Source: Coenobita brevimanus
Lineage: Eukaryota > Arthropoda > Malacostraca > Decapoda > Coenobitidae
DNA length: 64,000 nucleotides
Assembly (NCBI GenBank): GCA_032717465.1
Contig: CM064670.1
Coordinates: 16,326,931-16,390,930 of the forward strand
Direction: 5' to 3'
The position numbers and the translations under genes were made by a program. Shown piece after piece: positions 1 to 10,791 of the stretch (positions are counted from its first letter, which is position 1; the number at the start of each line of letters is the position of its first letter). The notes beneath the pieces were generated by a model, which was given only the letters and a program-made list of their open reading frames with translations, had not been told where the DNA came from and did not search any database.

Positions 1-1381
1 GATCATATAGTAAACGACTTTCGCAGTCGGAGCTACTTCTTTAACGTGCCTCTATAGCCCCGATTTTGATCCCAGGATCGCCGGGACTCAATCAGTATAG
101 ACTCCACAACAATTTTCCCAGGCTATTCCGTTAGCTGTGAAGAAAGAAGTCAACTTTTCCATTACATCTAAGCTTTTGTTGTGGTTTCAAGCTGTGTACA
201 AAACAGATATTCATCTTTGATGTCATGCATGAACACATGTCTATCAAATATGAGCAACTGTGCACGAAAATTCACATCCGTTGACTTATCCAACTGTACT
301 GCGAACATACCATTAGAGACAATTAAATCTCCTGTATTACTTAAGCCGCGTTTTCGCGAGGCTTTTAGACCGGTATCGACCGGTTTAGACCGGTCTTATT
401 GCTGTTCTGGCGAGACAATTAGACCGGTACAGACAGGTCCAAAGCAGTCCTGCCCCACAGCTAGCCTAGGCGAGACCGGTCTGCGCACAAACGTATGCGC
501 GTCAGCAACAGCCACGAAGGAGGCGAGGAGCGTCCGTGGCAGGGTGTAAACATCGATGGTCAACAATGGCGGACTTGGTAATAAGATTTGTTTTAAATTA
601 CATTTTTAACTCTAGCAGTACCCGTGATCATCCAAGAGGAACCAAATAAATCTTACCATGAAGTAGAGGCTTTGTATTACTACAGATTGCACGAAATAAG
701 GTTATTAAAGCATTAATGACCGAGATAAAAATCGAGGGGAAGCATGAAATTTGTGTAATCATTGCCATTCCCCGACATTTGTTTACATTCTTCTAGGCCA
801 CTCACAGTCACTCATGCAGCCAATAGCAGGATCAGACAGGATCGGACCAACATTAGCCCGTTCTCGCGATCATTTATGAGTCCAGACCGGTCTAATCCGG
901 TCCAAAGTGGCCCGCGGAAATGCGGCTTTATTCCATGATATCATCTGACACTTCACTAATTCTTTGTTTCACTGCGTCGTTTTGACAAGGAAATCTGCTG
1001 ACTCTTATGTGAACTTGACTCTCCAATAACCCACTTGACCATGCCTTAAAGTTTCGTCAATCGTGTGGGTCTTTTTCTTCCTTGCCATTTTAGTGGAAAC
1101 CTCATATGATGCCTCTACTACACTTAAGTTCTGTTGTTGGAAAGCATCATTCCCATCCATGGCACTTGAAGAATATGGGGCCTTTCTCCGCATACCGAGG
1201 GTGGATTGTCATCAGATGATGCTTCAGCTTACTAGGCCTCATAGAATCATTCCTCAGCACTTTGAAGCACAGCTCACACTGAGGTTTCTTGATGTCACCA
1301 GCGAGGATTGCTGTAAATCCGTACTTAATGTATTCATCATTGTACTTCCGCTTATCAACACTGGCAGCCAACACAAATCTA
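1..1381 (-). pseudogene. ZBED5-like hAT transposase-derived pseudogene, split by a MITE
   Basis: Read on the minus strand this is a decayed gene of the ZBED5/SCAND3-type family (hAT transposase relatives, DNA-binding in the nucleus). A BED zinc finger lies at about 1278-1201, with a CxxC pair and closing histidines in the segment SMRPSKLKHHLMTIHP. After a frameshift near 1170 the family segment ASYEVSTKMARKKKTHT appears (about 1110-1040), then AVKQRISEVSDDIME near 990-937. The reading is cut at 930 by an inserted MITE and resumes below 341 with FAVQLDKSTDV and DEYLFCTQLETTTKA (about 295-180), then SFFTANGIAWEN and VKEVAPTA toward base 1. Several in-frame stops and at least two frameshifts make it non-functional. 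A pyrimidine-rich tract ending in AG at about 1382-1400 could be an old splice acceptor. The C-terminal dimerisation part would lie left of the window. The family match is by motif recall and is fairly secure. Confidence 0.8.
344..927. mobile_element. Harbinger-like MITE with TTA target duplication
   Basis: The ends are inverted: AGCCGCGTTTTCGCGAGGC at 344-362 matches AGCCGCATTTCCGCGGGCC read inward from 927. TTA flanks both sides (341-343 and 928-930). Just inside both ends are GACCGG-containing subterminal repeats (about 366-400, 419-430, 473-480 and 884-902). No transposase frame is present in the 584 bp, so it is non-autonomous. A 3-bp TWA-type duplication is characteristic of PIF/Harbinger elements. 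It sits inside the ZBED5-like pseudogene, whose family motifs continue on both sides. The short plus-strand frame across 181-549 is an artefact of the junction. Confidence 0.75.
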
Positions 1382-1389
1382 TATGGAAA

Positions 1390-2330
1390 AAATAAAAGCC
1401 AAACAGACAGAAATAGACGAATAATAAAGTTTAAAATTATATGGCAACTTGCACCAAAGTGAATTAATTCACTAAACTGATTTAGAATCAATATGGAAAA
1501 AAAATCACCTGCGTCAAAAGGCGTTCACCAAACTAGCATGATTTATTTTTACCTAGACTCAAGTGAAATAAATTTTATGCAGTGGGAAGTCACTGGTTAT
1601 CAGTATTTGATTTCTTTGCAAACAACACTGCATTCGTTTGTTATTTTTTTGTTTCTAATAAGTTAGAGTAAGTTTCGTTGAAGAAACTTTCAAGTTAATA
1701 ATGTAGATGTTACTACTAATGCAGTTGAAGCAAAATATCGTCTGGCATCATAGTAACTATAAAATTCTCCTAATTCTCTGCATGTGGTACCCGGGTTCTG
1801 TCGACGCCTTTGCTTATACATGCAAAGATTGTGTAAAGTCATGGTTACACTGAAAGAAAATGTGAATTATAACTTGAATTTTTTAACTGCAGCATTACAC
1901 TTTAAATAATCATATTAAATCACTACCGTATCATTTGCACTCTGTCAAATAATCATATTTAATCACTACCGTATCATTTGCACACTGTCAAAATATTTGA
2001 CATTAAACAGTAAATGTTGATGTAAATTGTAATGCTGAGTAGAATTTGGCTCGACCTCTCGTTCCAAATCAACTCAACACTGAGCGGGGTCCTCTTTCGA
2101 GACCGGAGCTAGTGCAATGAAGAGAGGCAGGACATAAAAACTTTCGGCAACACCATACACGTATATTATTTCAGTTAGACACAAGACACTTCAGCAGACA
2201 TTACATCACAATATAGAGCAATACAAAACCTTATTTAAAATATTGTGTATCTCGCAGGATACTAGCTTCTTAGATATTAATGACGATACAACAAATCTTA
2301 GTACAGTAAATACCCGTGCGCGCGGATCGC
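1390..2330. other. AT-rich stretch without recognisable gene
   Basis: I see no coding signature here. The only structure is the 43-bp direct duplication listed separately. Confidence 0.5.
1904..1989. repeat. 43-bp tandem duplication
   Basis: Two adjacent 43-bp units, 1904-1946 and 1947-1989, each beginning AAATAATCATATT and ending CTGTC. They differ at only a few positions. Confidence 0.9.
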
Positions 2331-2402
2331 GGGAGGGGAGAGAGGGGGGGGGGATTTGTGATTTACCAGGAAGGGGGGGGGGAGGGAGACACGGAGAGTG
2401 AC
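2331..2402. repeat. G-rich low-complexity tract
   Basis: Runs of seven to nine G interspersed with GAGG and GGAGGGAG. On the plus strand it has four or more G-runs, so a G-quadruplex is conceivable. It is not coding. Confidence 0.6.
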
Positions 2403-2459
2403 TTAGAACGGCGAGGGAGAAGTTATAGTAATACTTAATAAGGCCCGATATTAACAAGG

Positions 2460-3189
2460 GAGTTTAGGTGTTTTCTATTGGCAAGAATTCTTTGATAATT
2501 AACTCTGGTTCTTATTTGGACTTCAAGAGCGGGGGTGAGGAGTGGGGAGGGTTTTCAGGGATAGCGTGCAGAACAAGGGAGTACAGTTATCACTCGCGGT
2601 CCTCGTAGTTTTGGCAACACTAGATTTCCGTCAGTACAACTTATATACTACACATCTCCCTGGTAGGTTATGTAGGTTCGCACTTCCCAACGCGTAACAA
2701 AGTCGGAACCCTCGTAATTTCTATTCCATTGTATTATTAGTTTAACTAATAGCACTCTAATGATGTATTATCCTTTCCTTGGGCTCTAGAGAGAAGTCCT
2801 TAATAAACTCGGGATGACACTCGCACGTATTTTCACTTGGGGTCTCTACCCCTATTCTCGCCCGTTAATGTAGCATTATGTCCTGGGTTACCCCAATGGA
2901 AATTATATGAAATCACGCACTAGTCTTATTCTAAGAAAAAAGGAGTCACACTTAACCTACTTCACAATTGCGGATCCTCGTATCTCTGGTAGAGAGAAAC
3001 ACCGTTACCTCGGCGATGATCCTGTTGGCTGAGGGTGTCGCCAGGGTAGGGCGAGCCGGGAGGGCACGGGGCGACTCACTAGGGCGTCCTCTCACGTCCG
3101 GGGTCTTCCGGACTGGGCTCCGGACTGGGGCCGAAGAGGGCTAGGAACCTCTGGGTCAGGTCCCGGCGTCGCGGGGGCGTGGTGAGGTC
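2460..3189. other. Unassigned stretch with GC-rich right half
   Basis: No frame or known motif is recognised. Composition changes from AT-rich to strongly GC-rich at about 2990. The GC-rich part continues into the 36-bp repeat block and lies downstream of its minus-strand frame. Confidence 0.4.
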
Positions 3190-4239
3190 TCACCCGGGTG
3201 TCCTGGGGCGGGCCGGAAGAGGCGACGGACTGCGGTCTCCTATGGGCAGGGGCGCCGGCAGGGAAGGACTGCGGCAGCGGCTGTCACGGGGGCCCGACAG
3301 GTGGGTCTTCTCAAGGGCCTCGCGCAGGGAACAGAGGCCGGGGGAGACAGGGAGGTCTTTCCTCCTCAGTATACCCTGGGAGCGACCATCGATCGTCTCT
3401 ACCGGGGTGCTGAGGGAGCGACCGTTGATCGTCTCTACCTTAGCTTGCAGGGAGCGACCACTGATCGTCTCTACCTGATTTTGTTGTGAGCGACCATAGA
3501 TCGTCTCTGTCTTTTTTACAGGGAAGCGACCATTGATCGTCTCTACCCGTGTGCTGAGGGAGCGACCGCTGATCGTCTCTACCTTAGCTGTCAGGGAGCG
3601 ACCGTTGATCGTCTCTACCTGATTTTGTTGTGAGCGACCATAGATCGTCTCTGTCTTTTCTTTATGGGAGCGACCATTGATCGTCTCTACCAGTGTGCTG
3701 AGGGAGCGACCGCCGATCGTCTCTACCTTAGCTTTCAGGGAGCGACCACTGATCGTCTCTACCTGATTTTGTTGTGAGCGACCATAGATCGTCTCTGTCT
3801 TTTCTTTATGGGAGCGACCTTTGATCGTCTCTACCTTGTTGTGGGGGGAGCAACCGCCGATCGTCTCTACCTTACCACTGTTAGAGCGACCATAGATCGT
3901 CTCTACCTTAGGGGTGCTGTCTGGAGTACAGTTTCTGACTCCACCCCTAGCTAACTCGGTAATTCCGCCACGCGAAGGTAGTGTCTTTTTCCTACGGTGG
4001 CGGCGGTGCGGTGGTTGCGTTTCACAAGGGCGCACGGCCCGGGCTGACGTATGCCGCTGTTGCCCGGAGTGGTGGTGGCTGGCGGCGGCTACCCCGGGGA
4101 GTCCGAGTGGGGGGAGTCCGAGTGGGGGTGTCGGCATTTCTGAGGGCAGACTCCACTGCTCCTGGTCCGCCTTGATGTTGGGGAGACTGTGGTATTCTCC
4201 GGAATACTCCGGAGAATCGATGCGTTCAAACCCACGCAT
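3190..4239 (-). CDS. Hypothetical repeat protein with 12-residue ETI-GRS units
   Basis: An uninterrupted minus-strand frame of about 350 codons. I chose the ATG at 4239 (MRGFERIDSPEYS); the frame stays open a little further upstream without another ATG. N-terminal residues 1-110 are proline-rich, histidine-rich and basic (GLPPLGLPG, then PPHRRHRRKKT). The middle is 15 tandem 12-residue units of the form (V/T)-E-T-I-x-G-R-S-x4, in a four-unit cycle with the variable tails SLST, SLxAK, SQQNQ and SHKEK. The tail is Ser/Pro/Arg-rich and ends PARPRTPG before TGA. No signal peptide, membrane helix or known domain is visible, and I do not recognise the protein. In favour of coding: period 36 keeps phase through every unit and no stop occurs over 1 kb. 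Against: it may be a minisatellite that is open by chance, since an open unit repeated 15 times stays open. No function is assigned. Confidence 0.35.
   Translation of the reverse strand: MRGFERIDSPEYSGEYHSLPNIKADQEQWSLPSEMPTPPLGLPPLGLPGVAAASHHHSGQQRHTSARAVRPCETQPPHRRHRRKKTLPSRGGITELARGGVRNCTPDSTPKVETIYGRSNSGKVETIGGCSPHNKVETIKGRSHKEKTETIYGRSQQNQVETISGRSLKAKVETIGGRSLSTLVETINGRSHKEKTETIYGRSQQNQVETINGRSLTAKVETISGRSLSTRVETINGRFPVKKTETIYGRSQQNQVETISGRSLQAKVETINGRSLSTPVETIDGRSQGILRRKDLPVSPGLCSLREALEKTHLSGPRDSRCRSPSLPAPLPIGDRSPSPLPARPRTPG
3380..3911. repeat. 36-bp tandem repeat, 15 units, 144-bp higher-order period
   Basis: Each unit begins GAGCGACC, followed by a variable trinucleotide and GATCGTCTCTACC. 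Twelve to thirteen bases after that define four unit types, repeating in order about three and a half times with period 4 x 36 = 144 bp. No unit shows a length change. On the minus strand each unit encodes one ETI-GRS dodecapeptide. Confidence 0.95.
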
Positions 4240-4734
4240 TTCATAAATAATAGGCAAAAATGTGTCAAACGCAACAAAAGAAACAAAAGATACCACATAT
4301 CAATGGATAATCATCCAAAAACATCGATATAATAAGAAAGTAGCAAAACACAAATAGTGTTTTACATTTGAAGCCGACTCCACCCTGTATTAAAATTTCA
4401 TATTGTTTGTCATGTATTTCCAGTCAGAGCTGCTAAATCTGCATTGAAATCAGGTCTGGTGAAAGCCATTCAGTTTAAATTGAAAGTAATAGTGTTTTTT
4501 TTTTTTTTTCAGCTTTGATTTTAATTCAGATCGTTTGGTACAAGTAAACAGTTGAATTTCGTCATATATTTTAAATCAGTGTCGTATTTTTTTTTATTTT
4601 TTTTGTGCAAGTGGCCAGTGATAGTAAAAAACAAATTAATGAATGAGAAAATGAGCAGAATGAGATTACAAAGAGAATATTGTACTGGCGGAAAACAACT
4701 TTCAAAATAATTTGCCAGCATATTTAATTTATGA

Positions 4735-5292
4735 ATATGATGAGCAGTTAGCTATAATTTATAAGAGTCATGTGCGCTCTCAGCTTGAATATTGCTCACC
4801 CTTGTGGAATGGTTGTGGAGAGGTTGCATTAAGACAACTAGACAAAATTCAAAATAAAGCTGTTAGAATCATTAACAACCCTGCCATTACATATAAACTA
4901 CCTCCCCTGCAAGTAAGAAGGAATGTTGCCTCCCTTGCATTATTTTATAGATATTTTTTTGGCAAATGCTCAGACGAAGTTGCGTCCATGGTGCCACCTC
5001 TCCATGCCTTCCCTCGTGCTACACGGGCATCTGGTAGCGCTCATGACTGGAATGTCACTCAACCATATTGCAGAACTTCTGCCTATCAGAATTCTTTCAT
5101 TCCCCGAACTGCATCTCTCTGGAACTCGCTTCCCCAGAGTTGTTTTCCTCCAAATTTCAACCCACAACTGTTCAAGTCTAACTGTTACAGATATTTTATG
5201 AATAGAGGACACCAGTAATCTGGTGTATGGATTATTTTTTTTTTTCCATTTGTTTTTCCTTCCTCCGTTCTGTTATTAAAAAAAAAAAAAAA
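4735..5292 (+). mobile_element. 5'-truncated LINE, C-terminal RT remnant
   Basis: An open frame to 5218 encodes the region after the reverse-transcriptase catalytic core: YKSHVRSQLEYCSPLWNG, then LDKIQNKAVRIINNP, and NSFIPRTASLWNSLP near the end. These are conserved in CR1/L2/jockey-group LINEs. The catalytic domains are absent, so this is a 5'-truncated insertion. After the TAA at 5216-5218 there is a short 3' UTR and an A-run at 5277-5292. The start near 4735 is where family similarity begins, not a real start codon. The clade is uncertain. Confidence 0.8.
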
Positions 5293-6189
5293 TGAAATAT
5301 TTGAGACTGTTGTTCTTAGTACATCTCAAAAACAATAATAAATAAATCTAATATAAGGAGATGTCCACATTATAACATGGTGAAGGGCACAAGATAGACA
5401 TGGTAGCGTTGACCCTTCAGTTAGTACTAGACATCCAAATTCTTGATTCTGCTGAGGATTTGCAATTCAATGTTTCCAGGAAGAGGGTTATGAGGGATAT
5501 AGATGAAACACTTCACTGTAAATTGTGGTTCTTTATTAACTTGCAGTATCTCCATACATACTGGTGGGCACTAGGGGGATTAGACTTGTTCCAGGTCAGG
5601 GCAAAGCTTGAAAAGTGCTTGAAAAAACAGACAATGGCCATGCTCGACCCTTTCTCAAAGGTAGAACTTGGCTGAAGTGCACTCCCAGACTTACACCCAG
5701 ACTTGCACCCCTTTTAGGGAATTAGAAGTCGATGTACTAGCTAATAATGGGGCTAGGAGAAGAAAAAATTCCAGATTGGAAGACATGACCTTTCCCTTGA
5801 GAAATGGAAACACAGAGAGCGTGCATCTCTCCTCTTAGAGAAGTGCTCAGCCTCCCTCAGTGGCCCTTATGATAAAATTTTTAATTACATATATTTTCTT
5901 TTAGTAATGTGGATAAATATCACAAAGTATATAGGAACTCTTTGGTAATATATTAGTCTCAAGTGTCATCATTCAGCTAAAAACGAAATGAATGCTGAAT
6001 TGATGTAAAAAAATACACAAACTCATGGTATAAATGTAAAAAAAATACAGGATATTATGATATAAGGTGTAAAGATATTATTGGCATTTATTCTTAACCT
6101 ATACAATATGTGAGAGCAATATCAACGGTAGATGTGTAAGTATGAGACCACCAGTGAGCTGGGAAAACAGAGTGGAGGAAGATATAGCC
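5293..6189. other. Unassigned AT-rich stretch
   Basis: A 91-codon plus-strand frame at 5400-5675 has no recognisable motif and I do not consider it a gene. Nothing else is seen. Confidence 0.4.
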
Positions 6190-6446
6190 TATATATATCT
6201 ATATCTATCTAAAAATCTATATCTTTATCTATATCTATATCTATCGATCTATCTATGTATCTGTGTGTGTATGTATGTATGTATGTATGTATCTATCTAT
6301 CTGTTTATCTATCTATATCTATATCTATCTATCTATTTATATCTATATGTATCTACAGTATCTATATCTATATCTATCTATCTATCTGTCTCTCTATCTA
6401 TGTATTTAGATATAGATAGATAGATAGATAGATATAGCTATATACC
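6190..6446. repeat. (TATC)n microsatellite, 3' tail of the LINE to its right
   Basis: Degenerate TATC/TATG arrays of about 255 bp. They directly continue the 3' end of the minus-strand RTE-like element at 6447-9333. The plus-strand sister element at 14,085 also ends in GATA repeats. Confidence 0.85.
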
Positions 6447-6749
6447 TAGACTGCTTCCCCCAAGGAAAGGGAGGTAGCTGAGACAGGACGAAACACTCCC
6501 CATTTACTCATCCATTCAAACATTCATTTGCATCTTAGCCCCAAAGGGGAGAACGGACAGATCCTCACCGCACCACACCGCACAAGGGTCAACTGCGCAA
6601 TGCAATCAGTGACATCCGCAGCAGGGCCCGACAGCAGAGCTGGTTTACCCCTGCCAAATTATAACAGACCCATCCCCTTACCCGCACCTGACCTGACAAG
6701 CTGATCAGACCAAATGCGGGAGAATATCCCCTCAGGGCTGCGTCATCAC

Positions 6750-8837
6750 TTATTCATTCACAATTTCTCTCCATTTATTTCTGTCACGCACAGCCACTCT
6801 TCCTTGCTCAATAGACATCCCTCTTGCATCCAGCGCTCTCTTCACACTGTCCATCCATCCTATTCGTGGTCTTCCTCTCAGCCTTACACCTTTCACATCA
6901 GATCTAGTTATCTTTTTCACCAGTCGCTCATTATCCATTCTCTCCATATGCCCAAACCATTGCAACACCGTCTGCTCATCTCTACCAGTCATCTCCCGAA
7001 CAACTCCAGTTCTCCTTCGCACCTCATCATTTCGCACTTGATCCATATGCGTCACTCCACACATACTCCTCAGACACCTCATCTCCATTACATTCAAACT
7101 TTTCCTCTCTGCTACTCCCATATTCCATGTTTCAACCCCATATAACGCAGTCAGTACCACAACACCCTCATACAGCCTTCTCTTTACATCAGTTCTAAGC
7201 GAACAACATCTAAACACTTTTTTCATTCCTCCCAGCACCTTTCCAAATTCATTTACGAGTATTCTAAACTTCACTTCTGCATCTATTCTTCCATCCACAG
7301 CAACATGTGACTCTAGATATTGAAAACACTCTACCTCCTCAAGCAACTCGCCATTCAAAACTATATTCATTTCCCTACGATCTACCAACCTCGTACACTT
7401 CATCACTTTACTCTTATTCTCATTTACTTTCAATTTTCTCCTTTCACACACCCTTTCAAACTCCTCTACCAACTGTCTCAATCTCTCCTCTGAATCAGCC
7501 ACCAGTGCAGTATCATCTGCAAACAGCAGCTGCTTCAGATTCCACTCTCCACCATCAACATTCACCAGGCTCACACCTCCACCTAAAACTCTTGCATTCA
7601 CCTCCCTTACAACACCATCCATGTAAATATTAAACAACCAAGGCGACATCACACATCCCTGTCGCAGCCCCACTCTCACGGGAAACCAATCACTCACAGC
7701 ATTTCCCACTCTTACACATGCTCTACCATTTACATAAAAACTTTTCACCTCTTTTAGTAACATACCATCAAGTCCATACAATCTTAAAACAGTCCACAAA
7801 GTCTCCCTATCAATTCTATCATATGCTTTCTCTAAATCCATGAATGCCCAAAACACATCCTTGCCTTTCGATAAATACTTTTCTCACACTTGTCTCACAG
7901 CAAACACCAGATCCACGCATCCCCTCCCTCTCCTAAAGCCACACTGCTCATCATCAATCACTCCCTCTGTACCCTCTCTAACTCTCATAATTAACACTCT
8001 ACTATAAACCTTACCTACAACACTCAACAGACTTATACCCCTAAAGCTAGTACATTCATACTTATCACCCTTGCCTTGATACAACGGGACCACACAAGCA
8101 CTTGCCCAGTCAATTGGCACCATACCTTTCACAAAGCACACATTCAACAATCTTACAAACCAGTCAACAATAGTCACTCCACCACCGTTCAGGCATTCCA
8201 CAGCACACCCATCCATACCTGCAGCCTTCTCTGTTTTCATTTCGTTTACTGCCTTCTCCACTTCCTCCTTCGTGATCAAAGAATCATTCAAATCTCCCAA
8301 CACATTTATTCCCTGCGCCTTTCCATCTTTCACTATCTCAGCCACCCTTTCCTCCTCTACATTTAACAATCTTCCAAAGTACTCTGCCCATCTCTTCCTT
8401 ACTGCATCCATCTCAATTAACATCCTTCCATCCTCTGCTTTTACTCGTTCTTCCTTCCCAGACTCTCCCTTTCGCACCCTTTCCACCTCCTTCCAAAACA
8501 TTTTCTTATTCTGTTGAAAATTCTCTGTCAGCCACCTACCCCACCTCTCATCTGCTGCCGCTTTAGCATCACGCACAGCCCTTCTCGCCCTATTCCTCTT
8601 TTCCTTATACCTTTCATATGACATCTCATCCTTCGTCTGCAGCCACACTTCATATGCACGTCTCTTCTCAGCCACAGCCATACTTACTTCCTCGCACCAC
8701 CATTCACTTCCTTTTCTTACATCACCACCCACACGTCTCACATCACACACCTCTTCTGCATGCCCCACCACAGCACTCTTGAACAACTGCCATTCCTCCT
8801 CCACACTGCCATTTTCCGATCTTTCACTGCGTTTCAC
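6750..8837 (-). pseudogene. Reverse transcriptase of LINE copy A, one internal stop
   Basis: The frame runs from 8837 to 6750 with a single TGA at 7886-7884, so it is nearly intact. In order it has an EN-RT linker, AAGMDGCAVECLNGG, SFRGISLLSVVGKVY, EQCGFRRGRGCVD, FMDLEKAYDRIDRETLW (motif A), RQGCVMSPWLFNIYMDG (motif B), LLFADDTALVADS (catalytic FADD, about 7511-7522), then thumb and C-terminal motifs ALYGVETWN, GHMERMD and DRNKWREIVNE before TGA. Its job is target-primed reverse transcription of the element RNA. Upstream, the endonuclease frame (9331-8834) overlaps this one by four bases, the trace of one frameshift. The 7884 stop lies between the palm motifs and would abolish activity. It is much better preserved than copy B. 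Confidence 0.9.
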
Positions 8838-9331
8838 TCATCTTTCAATTTCTCCTGATACTCTATCATTTTCTCTCTTTTATCCAACTCACTCACTTTC
8901 AGAACCTCCCTGCCACACCTAACCCTCCTAGCTCCCACCCATCTCTTACCTACTCTTAACTTTCCCTCCACCAGGTAGTGGTCAGACATACCTCCACCCT
9001 CCCCTCTCAGAACTCTCACATCCAACAATCTTCCTATTACATTCCTAGACACAACCGCATAGTCCATCAAAGCTCTATCAGCAACCCTTCCACCCTCCTG
9101 TCTCACCCATGTATACTTATAAATATCTTTCTTCTCAAACAGCGTATTTCCAATCACCATCTCTCGCTCAACACACATCGCTATCATTCGTTCCCCATTT
9201 TCATTTCTTCCAGGCACATCATGCATACCAACTACACCTTCAACTGCTACATATCCCACTCTAGCATTCAGATCTCCCATCATTACCACATTCACATTTG
9301 CTCCAAAACTCTGCAGACACTCATCAACCTC
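8834..9331 (-). pseudogene. C-terminal half of AP endonuclease, LINE copy A
   Basis: An open minus-strand frame starting inside the EN domain: MMGDLNARVG (the GDxN motif), ALMDYAVVSRN, and GMSDHYLVEGKL (SDHxxV motif). The N-terminal half of the nuclease is missing; a (TA)n tract lies in its place. The nuclease would have nicked target DNA for reverse transcription. It is one frameshift away from the RT frame. Confidence 0.85.
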
Positions 9332-9333
<2 letters not shown>

Positions 9334-9387
<54 letters not shown>

Positions 9388-9402
9388 GTATATATATATA
9401 TA
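9334..9402. repeat. (TA)n microsatellite
   Basis: About 70 bp of TA with one CTG interruption. It lies between truncated LINE copy A and the pogo-like MITE and supplies the TA target site of the MITE. Confidence 0.95.
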
Positions 9403-10494
9403 AGTAATCCATCTAATATCCGAACGCCCAATATCCGAACATCCCCACTAACCGGACAAAATCTTCCCGGGATCCAATATTCCCAAAATGGACCAAAAAC
9501 CGCAAAAAATTAAAAAAAAAATCTTACCTTTTTTTCCACCCGTAATTTGAAACTGCTGCGTGGCGCCGAACAGCTGTTACACCATGGTCCCTTCAGCCCT
9601 TCATTCCTCCTCTGTCCCCCTACCCCTGTCAGGGTTGCCATTTGGTATTTTTCATTACCAAGTGTGGGCCAATTTGATAATGAAAAATTCGTTTGGTAAT
9701 GAATCAGAATAATGCATTACCAAATGGATTTTTCACATGTATGAGGATACACAGGATGGAGATGGTGGATTGTTTGCTCTCTCTGATTAATCTGCTACCC
9801 TACATAGCGTGAAAATAATCAACATGGTGTTAATTATAAGGAGAGTGATTACATGTATTTCCACTTGTATATATAATTAGTGAAGAATAAATTCTAGCTT
9901 TACAAATTTGGTAATGAAAAGTTAAATTTGGTAATGAAAGTTGAGGAGATTGGTAATGTGGCCGTTGTGATCTGGCAACTCTGTTACCCCGCCATCATCA
10001 ACAGTCACAGCCTAACTCCGATCGAGAGCAGATGCTCATAGCAGTGCAAGCCACAGGTGCTTGTTTTTTGTGAATAAACAGTGAATAAACTGCAATACCT
10101 CACCACTAGAACACACGGGAATTTACAGTGTTGTACAGTGTTCAGAAATTAGAATTTAGAGTGCAGAGGATTAACTGTGGACTGCAAACTGGCAGTTCAG
10201 ACCAGTCCAGGAGCCAGGGACTTGTAAGTACCCAGAATGTTTAATATTCTATAAATTCACCTCTAAAACCTCATTTAATGGTTCTTTTGCATTTATTTCA
10301 GTCTTTTATGTCCCTTATTGGTGTGATTTGGGTCTTAAATAGGTGCAATGCGTGTCCAGAGGGAGTTGTATAGGTGTTTTTCTGAGTTAGGGTCCATAAG
10401 TAGAAGTCCAGGAGGCTGGGACCCAATTTCCGGACAGAATCACCATCCGGACATGCCTTTGGCTTTATTACGTCGGATATTGGAGGGATTACTG
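9403..10494. mobile_element. Non-autonomous pogo/Tigger-like DNA transposon
   Basis: The ends are inverted: AGTAATCCATCTAATATCC at the left and AGTAATCCCTCCAATATCC read inward from the right end (CAGTAATCC with its first C at 10,494). TA flanks both sides within the surrounding TA arrays. CAGT-start termini with ATCCG motifs and a TA target are typical of pogo-group Tc1/mariner elements. Subterminal TCCGGAC-like motifs occur on both sides. There is no transposase frame. Another MITE is nested inside at about 9629-9984. Confidence 0.65.
9629..9984. mobile_element. hAT-like MITE nested in the pogo-like element
   Basis: Inverted termini CAGGGTTGCCA (from 9630) and CAGAGTTGCCA (read inward from 9983). 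Subterminal TTACCAA/GGTAATGAAA motifs are repeated on both sides. The flanks TACCCCTG and TACCCCGC are an imperfect 8-bp duplication (6 of 8 identical). The termini and 8-bp spacing fit hAT. There is no coding capacity. Confidence 0.5.
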
Positions 10495-10495
10495 T

Positions 10496-10547
<52 letters not shown>

Positions 10548-10576
10548 ATATTGTGTGTGTGTGTGTGTGTGTGTGT
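10495..10576. repeat. (TA)n then (GT)n microsatellite
   Basis: TA array at about 10,495-10,545 followed by GT at 10,551-10,576. It separates the pogo-like MITE from the 5' end of LINE copy B. Confidence 0.95.
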
Positions 10577-10791
10577 CCCCGCTCCCCCCCCCCATGGCGG
10601 GAGAGACACAATCTGGCCGCACTATGAGGTGGTACTACTACTCTGCTGCCAAGTTGTTAGGAAGAGTATTATTCTGCCACCGTAGTCCCTGCGTGTCATA
10701 AAAGGTGACTGAAAGGGGCGAGGTGATGGGACTAGGGACCCCCTCCTCTGTTTTTTTAGTTCCTACAATAAGATAGGGAATAGAAAGGGAT

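Larger units (their letters stand above)
6447..9333 (-). mobile_element. RTE-like LINE copy A, 5'-truncated in the endonuclease
   Basis: A minus-strand non-LTR retrotransposon. It begins in the middle of the AP endonuclease (MMGDLNARVG near 9280), abutting a (TA)n tract, and continues through reverse transcriptase to a 3' UTR ending in the GATA-type array. The 3' UTR of about 300 bp closely matches that of copy B (13,715-14,085), including the CTACCTCCCTTTC box near the end. A short-repeat 3' tail instead of poly(A) fits RTE-type elements. The clade call rests on that tail, the FADD core and the RGRPRIGWMDSVKRAL C-terminal motif, and is moderately certain. Confidence 0.85.

Noticed and set aside
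181..549. 122-codon plus-strand frame
   Set aside because: It crosses the left boundary of the MITE and runs antisense to the ZBED-like relic; no motif of its own.
6714..7145. Plus-strand frames rich in His/Ser/Leu at 6.7-9.4 kb
   Set aside because: Antisense shadows of the minus-strand RTE-like element.
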